From assembly GCA_001792895.1 (NCBI GenBank), contig MARA01000005.1, forward strand, positions 744,001 through 808,000: a stretch of DNA of 64,000 bases, written 5' to 3'. How positions within the stretch are numbered: position 1 is the first letter of the stretch; each line of letters starts with the position of its first letter. Below, piece after piece: positions 25,530-36,539 of this stretch. The notes under the pieces are model-generated. The model saw only the letters and a program-made list of their open reading frames with translations, was not told where the DNA came from and did not search any database. This DNA is from Lentinus brumalis. Lineage: Eukaryota > Basidiomycota > Agaricomycetes > Polyporales > Polyporaceae. The translations under genes and the position numbers were made by a program.

Positions 25530-26914
25530 TCATGCCCAGCGTCCAAGCACCGCCATAAGCCCGGCACCAAGGATCATGCATCCGATCGCGTACGCGAGCT
25601 TCGAGTTCGACCCGTGGAGCATGTCCGAGTTGAAGAGGAACTCGTGTGCCATGAGCTGAACGAACGAATGCGTTGTTAGTTATAGAGCACACGCTGTGCA
25701 AGGAGTAACGTACCTCGACGAGACCCGTGTAGAGCAAGATGCCGCTGCTAAAAGCGTCCAGGATGCCGCTCACGATGCTGGCCGTGGTGCTCTCGGGGTT
25801 GTAGGTCTCGCGCACGCCCAGCCCGACCGCGATGCCGAGAGGGGTAGTGATACCGAAGAGGACCGCACCGAGGACGGGGATGTAGTTGTATTTCTCGGGC
25901 AGGCGCACAAAGGCAAGCCGCGAACCGACACCAAGGCCCTCGAACGTTTCTGTCGACGTGGTCAGCTCAGACGGTATTGGGTATATGGGGCGTACTTACG
26001 ATGGAAGACAAGGACGATGAATAGCACCTTGAACTCCTCGTTGACAGCAAGCGTGAGGCCAATAAGGATGCTGTGCAGGAGGACACCAAACTCCAGAATC
26101 GCGATACCAATGACCTGCGCCGCGGGCGAATCGCCGACCGCGTGCGGATGATGGTGATGGCCATGCCCACGAGCCTCGACGTCAGAGTGGGCGTGCGGGA
26201 AAGTCTGGCCAGCGTGCCCGTGCTCGTGTGAATTTGTGCTGTCCCGGCTCTTCTCCCGGTGGAGCGAACTATCGTTGTCGTTCCGAGAGAGCGCAGCGTT
26301 CGCCTGCGCAAGCTGGTCGGTCTCCGGACCGTGTGCGGCGTGCGAGGCGAGCCCGTGTCCGTGCGCGTCGTGTGCGAGGCCAAGTCGCTCGAGACGTGCG
26401 GTGCCCCAGCGGAAGGCGACGAGCTCGACGATGAAGATGAGGAAGATGCTGCACAGGCAGATCGCGATCGCGTAGGGCTGGCGGAGGGTATGGCGTAATG
26501 CCTCGCGGTGAGCGAGCGCCCGTGGAAAGACGTAGAAGGTCGATACGCACGTAGTCTTGCCATGCAGGAGCGAGGCAGGGCGAGCTCAGCTCTTCAATAG
26601 CGGGATCGAGCAGGTGGATGAGCGAGGTCGCGATCTGAAGAATGCATGAGTAGACGACGGAAGAGAGAGAGTACGCCACGCACGATAACCCCGCTGCCAA
26701 AGTACTTCGCCGTATCGAACACACGTTGGGGTATATGTTTGCTCAGGTACTTGGACCTCCGTGCGAGCACAGGGAAGAGTGCGCCTGCGAGCGAGCCGAC
26801 GAGGATGATGAAGATCGAGGCGATCCTGAGGCCGGTGTCCGAGCGGTCGCCGCCACCAGAGCCACAGTTGAGTTCGTCGTCGTCGCGAGCGAGAAGGCGG
26901 ACGTGGTGGCGCAT
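25530..26914 (-). CDS. ZIP-family zinc transporter (plasma-membrane Zrt type)
   Basis: Imports Zn2+ (or related divalent metals) into the cytosol. Exons (minus) are 26684-26914, 26551-26634, 26000-26477, 25714-25949 and 25530-25655, giving 384 aa in frame. TM1 is IASIFIILVGSLAGALFPVL; TM2-3 contain FGSGVI and IATSLIHLLDPAIEELSSPC. The long TM3-TM4 loop is histidine-rich (HGHGLASHAAHG, HGHGHHHHPHAVGD), the usual metal sensor or binding loop. TM4 has HSILIGLTLAVN and TM5 HQTFEGLGVGSRL, the conserved metal-path His and Glu residues. TM6-8 follow and the protein ends ILGAGLMAVLGRWA. The start is the ATG before RHHVRLLARDDDELNCG. A GGA microsatellite (26969-26991) lies in its 5' region. It is divergent from UreG across 1.5 kb. 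Confidence 0.94.
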
Positions 26915-28406
26915 TTTGGACGGAGAGGTGACGGGGAGACGGGAGAAAGTGGATGCGATTTAAATCGCGAGGAGGAGGAGGAGGAGGAGGACAGTCGCTG
27001 GACAAGTCTGGAGGAGGAGAGGCAATCGCTGTGGCACGCCATTTGCGACCGCGACCGGGGAGGTACTCTCAGCAACTGCTGCAACCTCATTGGCTGCAGC
27101 GATTTGCTCACGCTCGGGGTACCCTACAAGTCAGCGCCTATTCGTGCAGCCTGCGTGTTGTGGTTAATCCCACCAACTGCCCAAGTCTTCACACAACTTG
27201 CTCAAGTACTGAGGCAGTCTGGGCGAGATACCCATGTGCATATGCCGTGATAGTCGCGTCTCCTGCTCCTTCCCTCTCGACTGGCCTCTAGCCGCTATAC
27301 AACGCCTCGCCCAGAGTTTCAATTCACTACAATTGAAGCATGCGAAGCTTTCTGTTCCGTACTTTGATATCAAAGTAATTCCGGCAGCTAACTTGGCCTG
27401 TCACTGCGACGGTGCGCACCGCTCGCAAGATCTGTGCCTAACTCCACCGACTGCCGCGTTAACCCCAATTTTGGCCACCGTGGCGGATGACAGTTGAACC
27501 CGACATGATTGGTTGATGGGCCCTGATGATAGACTAGGCATAATTAGCAGAAGCTAGCAGCAGTGGAACAGAGACTACTCAACGCAAGGAAGCCGGTGAG
27601 TACCCCATCGGTTGCTTTCAAGTTGAACTTTGGGACCCGTAGCAGACCGCAAGTGCCCCTGTGTCTTGATTTGAGCCGACAATGGTGGAGATACATTATT
27701 GCGTGTGTGTGTGTGGCGAAGGGTCTGCAGGAGGTTCTCGGGGAGTACGAAGTTCTCTCACGAGGAGCGCGCTGCTTGGGGAGGGCCGTACAGACCGTGC
27801 TGGAGGAGAAAGTTACCACACGTGTGGTATAGCCAGGGAACTTCGAAGCCATGACTATACAGTGCAAGGCTTCGCTAGAGGTGGCACACCACCGGCCCCG
27901 GTTACATACTTAGATGTAAGCATCTGCCGTCCCGCAGATACTCGAACTCAATGTCCGTGTTCTTCCAACACAATCGTGTTTGATATTGAGTACAACACTG
28001 AAGTCGGTCACCATCTTCAGACCCGCTCAGACAGGGTCCCGAGCCTGAAGTACTGTTGTGCAGGTCTAGACGCGAGTCGATGGAATAGAACGTACTTACT
28101 CAAGTGCGCGAACTTCAATTCCTCCTCCTCCGATCCTCCAGGATCCTCCTCAAAGTGTCAAGCGCCGGCGGGCGAATGCAATCCGGGCTGCGCGCCACTA
28201 CCGCCAATCCTCTTCGCTATCATACCACACGGCGGTATCGACAACTGCAGTGTCCCAATCGACTCCTGCGTTACACGATACCAGACCCAGTGTTGCCTAC
28301 CCATTGTGCCCAACCCTACGCTATCCCACACCGAAAGCACTTCGCGACTTTTCCCGTGAATCCGTCAGCTTACGCAGTGAGAAGCAAACTCTGCATCTGC
28401 CTCGAT
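26915..28406. other. Intergenic between divergent ZIP and UreG genes
   Basis: Contains both promoters. A (GGA)n tract at 26969-26991 is next to a TTTAAA at about 26959. No gene is found despite the length. Confidence 0.5.
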
Positions 28407-29550
28407 ATGTCCGAGACGGTACAGTTCTTCAACAATCTCGCGGGCACCTCGGGTGCTGCGGACGCGCACACCCACAGCCACGACGGCGGCCACACGCACT
28501 CCCATGGCCTGGACGAGCACGGACACACGCACGAACATCTAGACCATCCAGGTGAGTGGTACCCCTCTCAGGCTCGACGGAGAGGTGTCTCGGACAGCTG
28601 GGGTTGACGGCGTCCGCGATCAGGCCAGTACGCCGAACGCGATCTGCCAGACTACTCGTCGCGCAACTTCGAGGAGAGGGGCTTCACGGTTGGCATTGGC
28701 GGGTACGTCCCGAGTCAACTCTAATCGCTGATCAGCTTCTTGATCTCTGAACCGTCTTGCACAGACCGGTCGGCTCAGGCAAGACCGCGCTTACGCTCGC
28801 ACTCTGCCAGAAGTTGCGGAGTCAGTACAACATCGGTGCGTCCTGTCGTTCCTGCGTGTCATCCAGCCCTGGAGCACACGTACACGCTCACGCCCACCCC
28901 CAGCCACGGTCACGAACGACATCTTCACGAAAGAAGACCAGGAGTTCCTGATCAAGAACAAAGCCCTTCCATCCTCGCGCATCCTCGCGATCGAGACGGG
29001 CGGGTGCCCGCACGCAGCGATCCGCGAGGACATCAGCGCAAACATGGGCGCGCTCGAGACGCTCCAGGCAAAGTACGCCTGCCAGCTCCTCTTCGTCGAG
29101 AGCGGCGGCGACAACCTCGCCGCGAACTACTCGCGCGAGCTCGCGGACTACATCATCTATGTCATCGACGTCGCGGTCAGTCCGTCCCAGGGTGTCTGCG
29201 TTCGTCCTTGGCTCACGTTCCGGTGTAGGGCGGCGACAAGATCCCGAGGAAGGGCGGGCCTGGGATCTCGCAGTCGGATCTGCTCGTTATCAACAAGGTG
29301 CTGTTAACCATCGTTGATGAAGCGCACCGCCACTGACTACGCTGCGACTGTGCAGGTCGACCTCGCACCGTACGTCGGGGCGTCCCTGGAAGTGATGGAC
29401 CGCGATGCGAAACTCATGCGCGGCGACGGGCCTACCGTGTTCACGAGCGTCAAGCAGGGCAAGGGCGTCGACGACGTCGTTGAGCTCATCCTCGCCGCGT
29501 GGCGGACTGCGGGGAGCCCTGGCATACCGGGTGCCGTGGCGGACGAATAG
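28407..29550 (+). CDS. ureG: Urease accessory GTPase UreG
   Basis: A SIMIBI-class GTPase that delivers nickel to urease with UreD/UreF; cytosolic. Exons are 28407-28551, 28624-28702, 28765-28835, 28904-29175, 29229-29297 and 29356-29550, giving 276 aa in frame. The N-terminal about 48 residues carry a His-rich nickel-binding stretch ([14 protein letters not shown] ... HGHTHEH), as in plant and fungal UreG. The P-loop is GPVGSGKT, switch regions [13 protein letters not shown], the metal motif ETGGCPH, then [30 protein letters not shown] and NKVD (guanine specificity). All are intact. It ends in a normal UreG tail. No urease structural gene is in the window. Confidence 0.96.
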
Positions 29551-31440
29551 ACGGTCTGGGAAGGCGAAGATGCAGGAATTGGAAGTGTTGTACTGCCAAG
29601 GTGGCGTGTATACTACGTGGTTACTACTGATGATACTCAACAGTGGTGTTCAATATCGCGACGCTGAACGACCCATGCACAACACTCGCAGAGTGGTTAT
29701 CGAACGCATAACAGAACAGGCGTACCCGGTACTCAGGGATGACAGTCCTGGAGTCTCAAGGCGTCAGTTGAATCGGGTGGGGACTCACTCCACATCTGAG
29801 CTTTCAACTGCAGGAGCGACCGACAGTTCGCGGTCCTGTGGGGCAAGCTGTGGAGAACGGAGAAAGGTGCGTACCTTTCACGGTTTCGTTGTCGGTGTTG
29901 TCATCGTCGCCCTCCGTATCCGCAGAGAGAACTTTTCTATGCATCCTACCGAATTTGCGTCGGGTGAGTGCGCATAACGTAGCTCTGCAAGGAGCACAAG
30001 TCTCGCACGACGCCTCCGAGGCGTCCGTGAGGGACTACTCCGACTCGTTCCTGAGAGAATGAGAGACTGAGATGGTGCGTGGCATGCTTCACGCCTGTGT
30101 ATCATGCCACGGACTGTCATTGATGACTGCCAACTGTCTCTGCTGCAACAGGCCATCAGCGACTGTGCAGCCAGCGAATCGCTCCATGGCTCTCTGCCCC
30201 AGCGACGTTGACGGTCAGCGACCCAATTTATCGTGAGGCACAGGCTGATTCTGCGAGTCCGTGCCAACGTCACTAACACGTTACGGCAGAGCTTGTGGGT
30301 CATCCGGTCTGCGCTTAGGGATGCATTGGAGTGGTGCCGTGCACTGGGACCCTGTATTTGCATCGGTCTACTGGGTCCAAGCCTCCTCCTTCTGCCTCTT
30401 CTCTTCCTCCTTCTCCTCACCGAACGCAGTCCCGTCCTGTTGAGCATCGAGCACAAGCGGCTTCTTCAACGCCTTGCCGGCTCATCTGGCTGCAGTCGAC
30501 CCAGGGTTAGGTTTTCAGCTTCAGAGGAAGATGCGCGGTGGCCAAGGGCGTTTGGACATTCGCACGTCAGCAGCCGGCTCCAGAGGGCTGCGAACTGAGT
30601 CACATGGCAGTGCATGGATAGCAGCGCTAGAGAGGCGCTTCACACTCCTCCTTCTTTCAGGTACCTGCAGCTGTGCGGGTCATTGGTCAAAGGCGTTAAG
30701 TGTTGGCAGCGGGACATTGAGCGCGATCTGAACAGTCTTCGATGGCGTCCGATACCGGTGTTCGTGCCCCAAAGCTGTGGAACGAACTCGCTCGCCGTAT
30801 TCGATCCCTATCTCCCTCCCAAGGCCTCAGCAAATGACTCAACATCCTCGCTCAAGATGTCCACAGAGAGCTCGCAAGGGTAAGCTTCTTTCCTTTCAAT
30901 GAATCGCATGGCAGCGGTCCACTCACAATTGCTCCGATGGTGGCAATGCATTGCTAGGTCGATGACCCGTGCTTCGCTAGGCTTCGCTTCAGCCGTCCGA
31001 GCGCGTGGAGAACAACTTCAAGAAGTGAGGCGTACGCTCCCGACAGGCCAACATTATCTCCTCGTGTTCAGAGCCTTGGCTTCGGTCACCAGTGCAAGTT
31101 TCATGAGCGCGAACTTACAGTCAGTACGTTGGTTCATTGGAGTAATCGTTTGGCTGAATCTTCCAACTCAGCCCCAGATCGAAGCCTCTACTAGTACTAC
31201 TGCTTGTGGGTCGCCTTGGACTGGTTGCACTGTCCCAGAGATCGGTAGCGCCATTATGTCGAAGCATCTGCATTAATATTGTTCAATGCGCACGGCGCTG
31301 CCTTCGACCGCACACAAGTCTCTATCAGACGCGATTGGGTTCGATAGTGTCAGACATGGTTGGATGCGTCCGGTATGGGTACCTGAGCGACTATCGTGGA
31401 GTCAGCCCCGGATTGTATCAACTGCATTGTCGTGCTCGAG
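29551..31440. other. Gene-poor 1.9-kb interval
   Basis: Only scattered short frames. A segment near 30740-30860 (+) reads APKLWNELARRIRSLSPSQG and may be an exon relic, without intact flanks. Nothing else can be supported. Confidence 0.4.
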
Positions 31441-31446
31441 TATAAA
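31441..31446 (+). promoter_or_regulatory. TATA box of DUF6533 copy 2
   Basis: TATAAA lies 84 bp upstream of the ATG at 31525, matching the spacing at other genes here. Confidence 0.55.
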
Positions 31447-31524
31447 GGGACCGCCGTGCCGTGGGTCTACTGCAATCATTCCCCGGCCTCCGACAACCAA
31501 CGTGAGGACCGCCTTGACTACGCC

Positions 31525-32550
31525 ATGTCCTCGGACTCGGATACAGACTCCAGTGCTCTGAGTGCCTTTGAAGTTGCACTGAACGACGTGTGCGTCGCAT
31601 ATCTCCAGGGTGCTTGTCGGGGACGACGCTTGCTGACACGGCCTAAACAGTTATACTGACGACTACTGCATCATCATAGCCGCGGGTACGTTCACGCCAT
31701 CTCAAGCTCGTCCTCCACACCCTCACACTCACTCTCGCCTTAGTTCTTTTCTATTACGACGTCGTCATCACATTTGATCGAGAAGTGGCTTGCTTCTGGA
31801 CCGCTAAACGGACCGGAGCGTCGCTGCTGTTTTTCGCAAACAAGTATATTTCCATGTCCGTCATTGCGATGTCGTTGGCCACGTTGGCATCTTTTTCTTC
31901 GAATGAGGTAAGCCGTCTCAATCCATGCCATGGCAATATCTGACCAATAACAACAGAGGTTGGTGTGCAGACTTGAGAAGCTCACCATTCTGCGGACTTA
32001 CTGTATACGCCCGCAGTTGTTCCTCGTTCTCGAGCGCGGTGCACGCCATCGAGATAATTCAGTTCGTGCCCTGGGGGAGTAAGTCATCCCTCCAGTTTCT
32101 GCAACGTTGATTCAGCTCAGCTTCCCTACGTAGTCTTCTCCGCCCTTCGTGCATGGGTGTTGAGCAAGAGCAGACTCTATGAGTCTATGGGGCCTGGGCT
32201 CATCGTGCTCGTGATGTCTCTGGCCCCAGCAGGTGCCAATCTCGTGAGTTGGACAATTTTCCCGCTCACATCGACATGCACCTGATGCTGCACTACTTGT
32301 ACAGGTGGTCTACGGCTATCAGCTTTCTGGACAAGTCTTCGCGCCACCCTTTGGTTGCATTGCGTTTGATAATCAGAGTCCGGTAATCGACTTAATGTTC
32401 GGCTCCTACAGTGCAGCGAATAAGTATCGTCTTGACCACGGATCGGTGTCGAACGCCGCTACTACTACACGCGCGAGCCAGACATCACGGCGCTATTCCG
32501 TAATCCCGAGATCAGGTCTTACTTACATGTGTGAGCACTGCAGTGAGTGA
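31525..32550 (+). CDS. DUF6533 membrane protein (copy 2), C-terminal half lost or decayed
   Basis: A paralogue of the gene at 21840-23570. Exons are 31525-31589, 31651-31685, 31744-31907, a two-base exon 31957-31958, 32017-32078, 32134-32243 and 32305 onward. The 35-, 164-, 2- and 62-bp exons are identical in length to copy 1. Visible motifs are YTDDYCIIIAA, ITFDREVACFWTAKRTGASL, FANKYISMSVIAMSLATLAS, IIQFVPWGIFSALRAWVLSK, SLAPAGANLV, YGYQLSGQVFAPPFGC. After FDNQSP (about 32382) the similarity fades: the last three helices found in copy 1 are absent and the frame simply runs to a stop at 32550. It is either a pseudogene or a truncated protein. The 3' end given is that read-through stop and is uncertain. 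Confidence 0.6.
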
Positions 32551-32763
32551 TCTCTTCTCCGGTCTCCACAACCTATACACCCAGGCAAATCCCGATACAG
32601 TAGTCGCAACTTTGCCGACGGGGGCTATTGCAAATGGCTTGTGGCTGCCGACCAGTGGGATGTGGTAAGCTCCGTTCTTCGTGGTATGACGAGGAAACTG
32701 ACGAACTATCTCTTAAAGGCCGTAGGGTGCAGATAGGTAGTGATCATCGCATGAAGAACACCT

Positions 32764-34955
32764 ATGTCTCTACGTGAAGTACTTCCACTGACGATACCGC
32801 TCGCTATTGTGCGTCCTTCTCTGCGTATCTTCCTGACAGTATCGGTACGCTGAAGCTTGCGTGGACAGGCTGCGCATCAGGTATTCCGACGATATGAGAT
32901 CTACAGTGTCTCCTTCCATGCCTGCCTTTTCCTCGTCCCGCCCGCCCTTGTTGCAGCCCACGTGTCCTCGCAATCGCACTCTCCATCGTCAATCCTAGCG
33001 ACGTTCGTAATTGCACTGGTATTCTATGTGGCTGCTATTGCTGCGTCAGTCGTCGTATATCGACTTTCTCCGCTCCATCCGCTTGCGCGATACCCCGGTC
33101 CTGTCTGGCGCAAAGTGTCTATGATCGGGCCTGCAATACTGGCGACCACCGGAAACCGGGCTTGGGCATTCGCAGACATGCACTGGAAGTATGGGGACAT
33201 CGTCCGCAGTGGTGCGTCGTACCGTTGTGCGAGCATTCGCGATTGCTGAAGGATCTTAGGACCGAATGAGCTGTCTATCATAGATCCCTCATTTATTGGG
33301 CCTCTGCTGGGTGCCTCAGGTCTCCCCAAAGGTCCTTGTGAGTTTCATATCAACTATCTGTTACATTATCTCGTGCAGCGTGACTGACCACCGCTGCCAT
33401 GCAGATCACGTCGGCGCATCTGTAACTCCGGAGCACGTATCCATGGCCGGCCTGCAGGATATACCGTACCATCTGCAACGCCGACGTCCATGGAACCGAG
33501 GGCTGAACCCGAGCGCTCTGAAGGACTATCAACCTCTTATCGTCGAGAGACTCCAGCTGCTTGTCCGAAGGCTCCACGAACAGTCCGGTATCATCGATCT
33601 CGGCCTATGGCTCAAATACTTCGCGTAGGTCTTCGACTCTATGCAGCCCGAGCTGCCGAGCAATACTGACGATAACCCGCCCGGTCTAGGTACGACTTCA
33701 TGTCTGACATGGCGTACGCACTCTTCGTTACTACTTTGTTTGCGCACGACGCGCTGATGGTCCATTTGCAGGTTCGGCGGAGGATCAGAACTGCTCAAAG
33801 ACGGCGACAAGAACAACATCTGGTCCATAATCGAGGAAGGCATGGTGTACGTGCTCGTCTCGTCCTTGTTTCGGCGCACTGAGAATTTTTATAAGCTTCG
33901 CGACTATACTCCACACTCTGCCTTGGCTGGGCGCGTACCTATTCAAGATTCCTGGTAGCGTCAAGCCCCTACTTGCGATGCAGCAGACCACCGCTCGACT
34001 CGCCGAGGAGCGGTTCAAGCGAGGCTCCAAAACTCGGGATCTGTATTACTACCTCGTACGTTCTGCCAGCGTGCAGTCTCATTGCACAACTACTCACGAG
34101 GTACAACAGAGCAATGAAGATCTCCCAGACAAGCCTCCTCCGCCCTTGCGGGAGCTCGCAGACGACGCCGTCCTGGCAGTCGTTGCGGGCTCAGATACCG
34201 CCTCCTTGACCATGACGAGCGTGTTCTACCTTCTCCTCACACACCCGGAGGCTTATGCAAAGCTGCAAGGGGAAATCGACACTTCGTACCCTCCTGGTGA
34301 GCCCGACGCGGGGACGAAGCCTCATCGTGAGATGCCCTACTTGCACGCAGTAATGTGAGGGTGTGCCTCCCGGTTTTAGTTACGTTTCTCTGACGAAACT
34401 GTGCAGAAACGAAGCTCTCCGGCTCTTCCCGCCCGTCCCTCTGGGTACTCAGCGTCAGGTACCTCACGACGCCTCCCCAGTCGTAATCGGTTCTGTGTAG
34501 GTCCGTCAATATCTTGCAGAACCTCGACACTGATCTCTCACCACAGCGTGATTCCTCCGGGAACCTCCGTGTACCTGCCGACGTTGGCACTCCATCGCGA
34601 TTCTCGCAACTTCACCTGCCCGGACGAGTTCTGGCCAGAACGCTGGCTCATTGCGTCCGGCCAGCTACGCTACGAAGAGGCGCGTCTTCCGCCGTCCTTG
34701 TCTAACCTAAAGACGGCAGACCTTCCCGACTTCGTCCACAACGAAGTCGCCTTCACGCCGTTCTCTGTAGGACCTATGAATTGTCCCGGGAAGGGCTTGG
34801 CGATGATGGAGATGCGCATGGTCATCGTCGAGCTGGTGAAGAACTTCGTGTTCACGCTGCGGGATGGATGGGATCCGGCGACGTACGAGAAAGAGTTCAA
34901 GGACTACTTTACTGCCGCTCGGCCTGGATTGCCTGTCATTATCGAACCGAGGTAG
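32764..34955 (+). CDS. Cytochrome P450 monooxygenase
   Basis: A membrane-anchored microsomal haem monooxygenase; substrate unknown. Exons are 32764-32808, 32869-33211, 33260-33337, 33405-33624, 33690-33713, 33772-33846, 33896-34055, 34110-34354, 34407-34496 and 34547-34955, giving 562 aa in frame. The N-terminus has two hydrophobic stretches (VSFHACLFLVPPALVAA, IALVFYVAAIAASVVVY) followed by LSPLHPLARYPGP, the usual Pro-rich hinge. The I-helix is VVAGSDTAS, the K-helix ExxR is EALR, then VIPPGTSVYLPTLALHRD, PERW (FWPERW), and the haem loop FSVGPMNCPG with the axial Cys. All core motifs are intact, so it should be functional. The first exon was chosen because it supplies an ATG and splices in phase to AAHQVFRRYE. 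It is alone, with no other secondary-metabolism gene beside it. Confidence 0.93.
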
Positions 34956-34998
34956 TCGTTACGTTCACCGGCCTCGGCAATATTGGTACTTCACCAAG

Positions 34999-36539
34999 TT
35001 AGTCATGTCCACATAAGTCACATTGTTTCGAGTACTGCCATGCTAATGTTACAGAAGTGCCGTCATGAGAGAAGAGTCCGAACATCGAAGTGCCGTACAC
35101 AGGTCCATACACCATAGGGCCCTCTGCAGGCGCGTCATCGAGGAGGGGAACCATGGAGGCTGAACATCCCAGCGCCCGGAGGACTGGACCCTTCGCCCGT
35201 CCACGAGCGGTCATCTCGACCCCAGAGCTACCGCCCTCCGCGCCAGAGACAGCGCCCGCTCGCTTCTTGACGGTCTTCCGCGAAGGTCGCCCGCGCGCGT
35301 CTTCGCCGCTTGTCTCGGACGGACCGCGCTTCCGTTGTGGACGCTGGGAGGTGTGCGGATCTGGATTTTGAGCGGGGTGGAAGCCCGGGAACGAGGGCTG
35401 GGGATACGTCTGCCCTGATCCGCTTGCAACGGGGTAGTGCTGCCAGCAGAATCTCAGGGCTTCTGCAGGATGGGAAGGACACGCATGACGAAGAAGACTC
35501 ACCTGAGGTGATGTGGAACCCATAGTTTGCGCCCCGAACGAGCCCAGCATGTCTCCCATATCTCCGAAGCCCTCAGAAGGAGGCCATGTGGGTGTCCCGC
35601 CCGTAGGAGAGGACCCGTGAGATGATTGGGCGTACGGGGATTGACGCCACTGAGCGGCAGATGCAAATTGCGGCTGCCCGACACCCGTCGATGAATCTCG
35701 AGGAGTGCGACTCTGCAAAGCTCCCTGGTTAGGGACGAAGAATCCGGGACCGGGAGCTCCTGGGTAGGTGACGGTGCCTGGGGGTAGAGTCCCAGTGTCG
35801 ACGACATAGTAGGCTCCTGGTATAACCGCGACTATGCCCACAGAATCTACACCGTGCGGGAGCCTTCGTGGGTCGTGTGCCGCTGACCAGCCATCGCCTG
35901 AGGGAGTAACGGGCGCTGATGATCCTCGGCCCGCCCGGGCAGTTGTGGCTTGGGGTATCGAGACAGAGCGCCTCGATGTTGCGGGCGATGGTAAGGCGGA
36001 ACTCTGGGGTAGGGGACTGAAGACTGGAGGGGAGAGCGAAGACGTCGCGGAGAGTTCACTGGGTAGATAATGGCCCGGCGGAGGATGTGGAAGCGGTGGG
36101 AACATGGCATTGTACTGGGGATTCGCGTGGCGGACGCCGTAGTACAAAGGATTCCCATATTGTACAATGGGGAACGCCTCTGCAGAGACGCCTCCGGAAG
36201 GTGGTACTGATGACGCGCTGTACGACATGTTGACTGGACCAGGCGCGCCCGGCGTCGCACCGTGATGCTGGAAGGCATAGGTTGCGCTGCTGGACGGGAC
36301 GGAAGGGTCCGCGGGTATAGCGTCTACTGTGGTCGCCGGATCGTCTTCGTGTGAGTGCTCATCGTGTTGCAGTGGATCCTGTGCTACTGGCTCCCACCGC
36401 GACGCGTTGTTGGCCACCTGTTCTCGCGAGTCAGTGAAGTGAACACGCGACCTGGAGGACGACTGACCATGCTCCTGAAGGGTTCCATACCGCGCGGCAA
36501 GTTGTACTTGTCCGTCGGGTTCACCTTCCTTGAATCCAT
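34999..36539 (-). CDS. Unknown Pro/Ser-rich protein, member B of the paralogous family
   Basis: No recognised function. Exons (minus) are 36468-36539, 35503-36417 and 34999-35439, giving 475 aa. Exon 1 encodes MDSRKVNPTDKYNLPRGMEP and ends FRSM; exon 2 opens VANNASRWEPV, which aligns with IEQMPYEVWRWTPL in member F. The middle is Ser/Pro/Tyr-rich (for example YYGVRHANPQYNAMFPPLPH). A better-conserved core VGIVAVIPGAYYVVDTGTLP ... GPGFFVPN matches YAVHGIHYEVDPTIIPSG ... RLGFFVAT of member F. A basic patch RPSRKTVKKRAG lies near the C-terminus. B and F define a sub-type distinct from A, C, D and E. It is tail-to-tail with the P450, 43 bp between stops. Confidence 0.65.

Noticed and set aside
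32857..33249. P450 starting within the open frame at 32857
   Set aside because: That frame has no ATG near its start; a separate first exon at 32764-32808 supplies the ATG and splices in phase.
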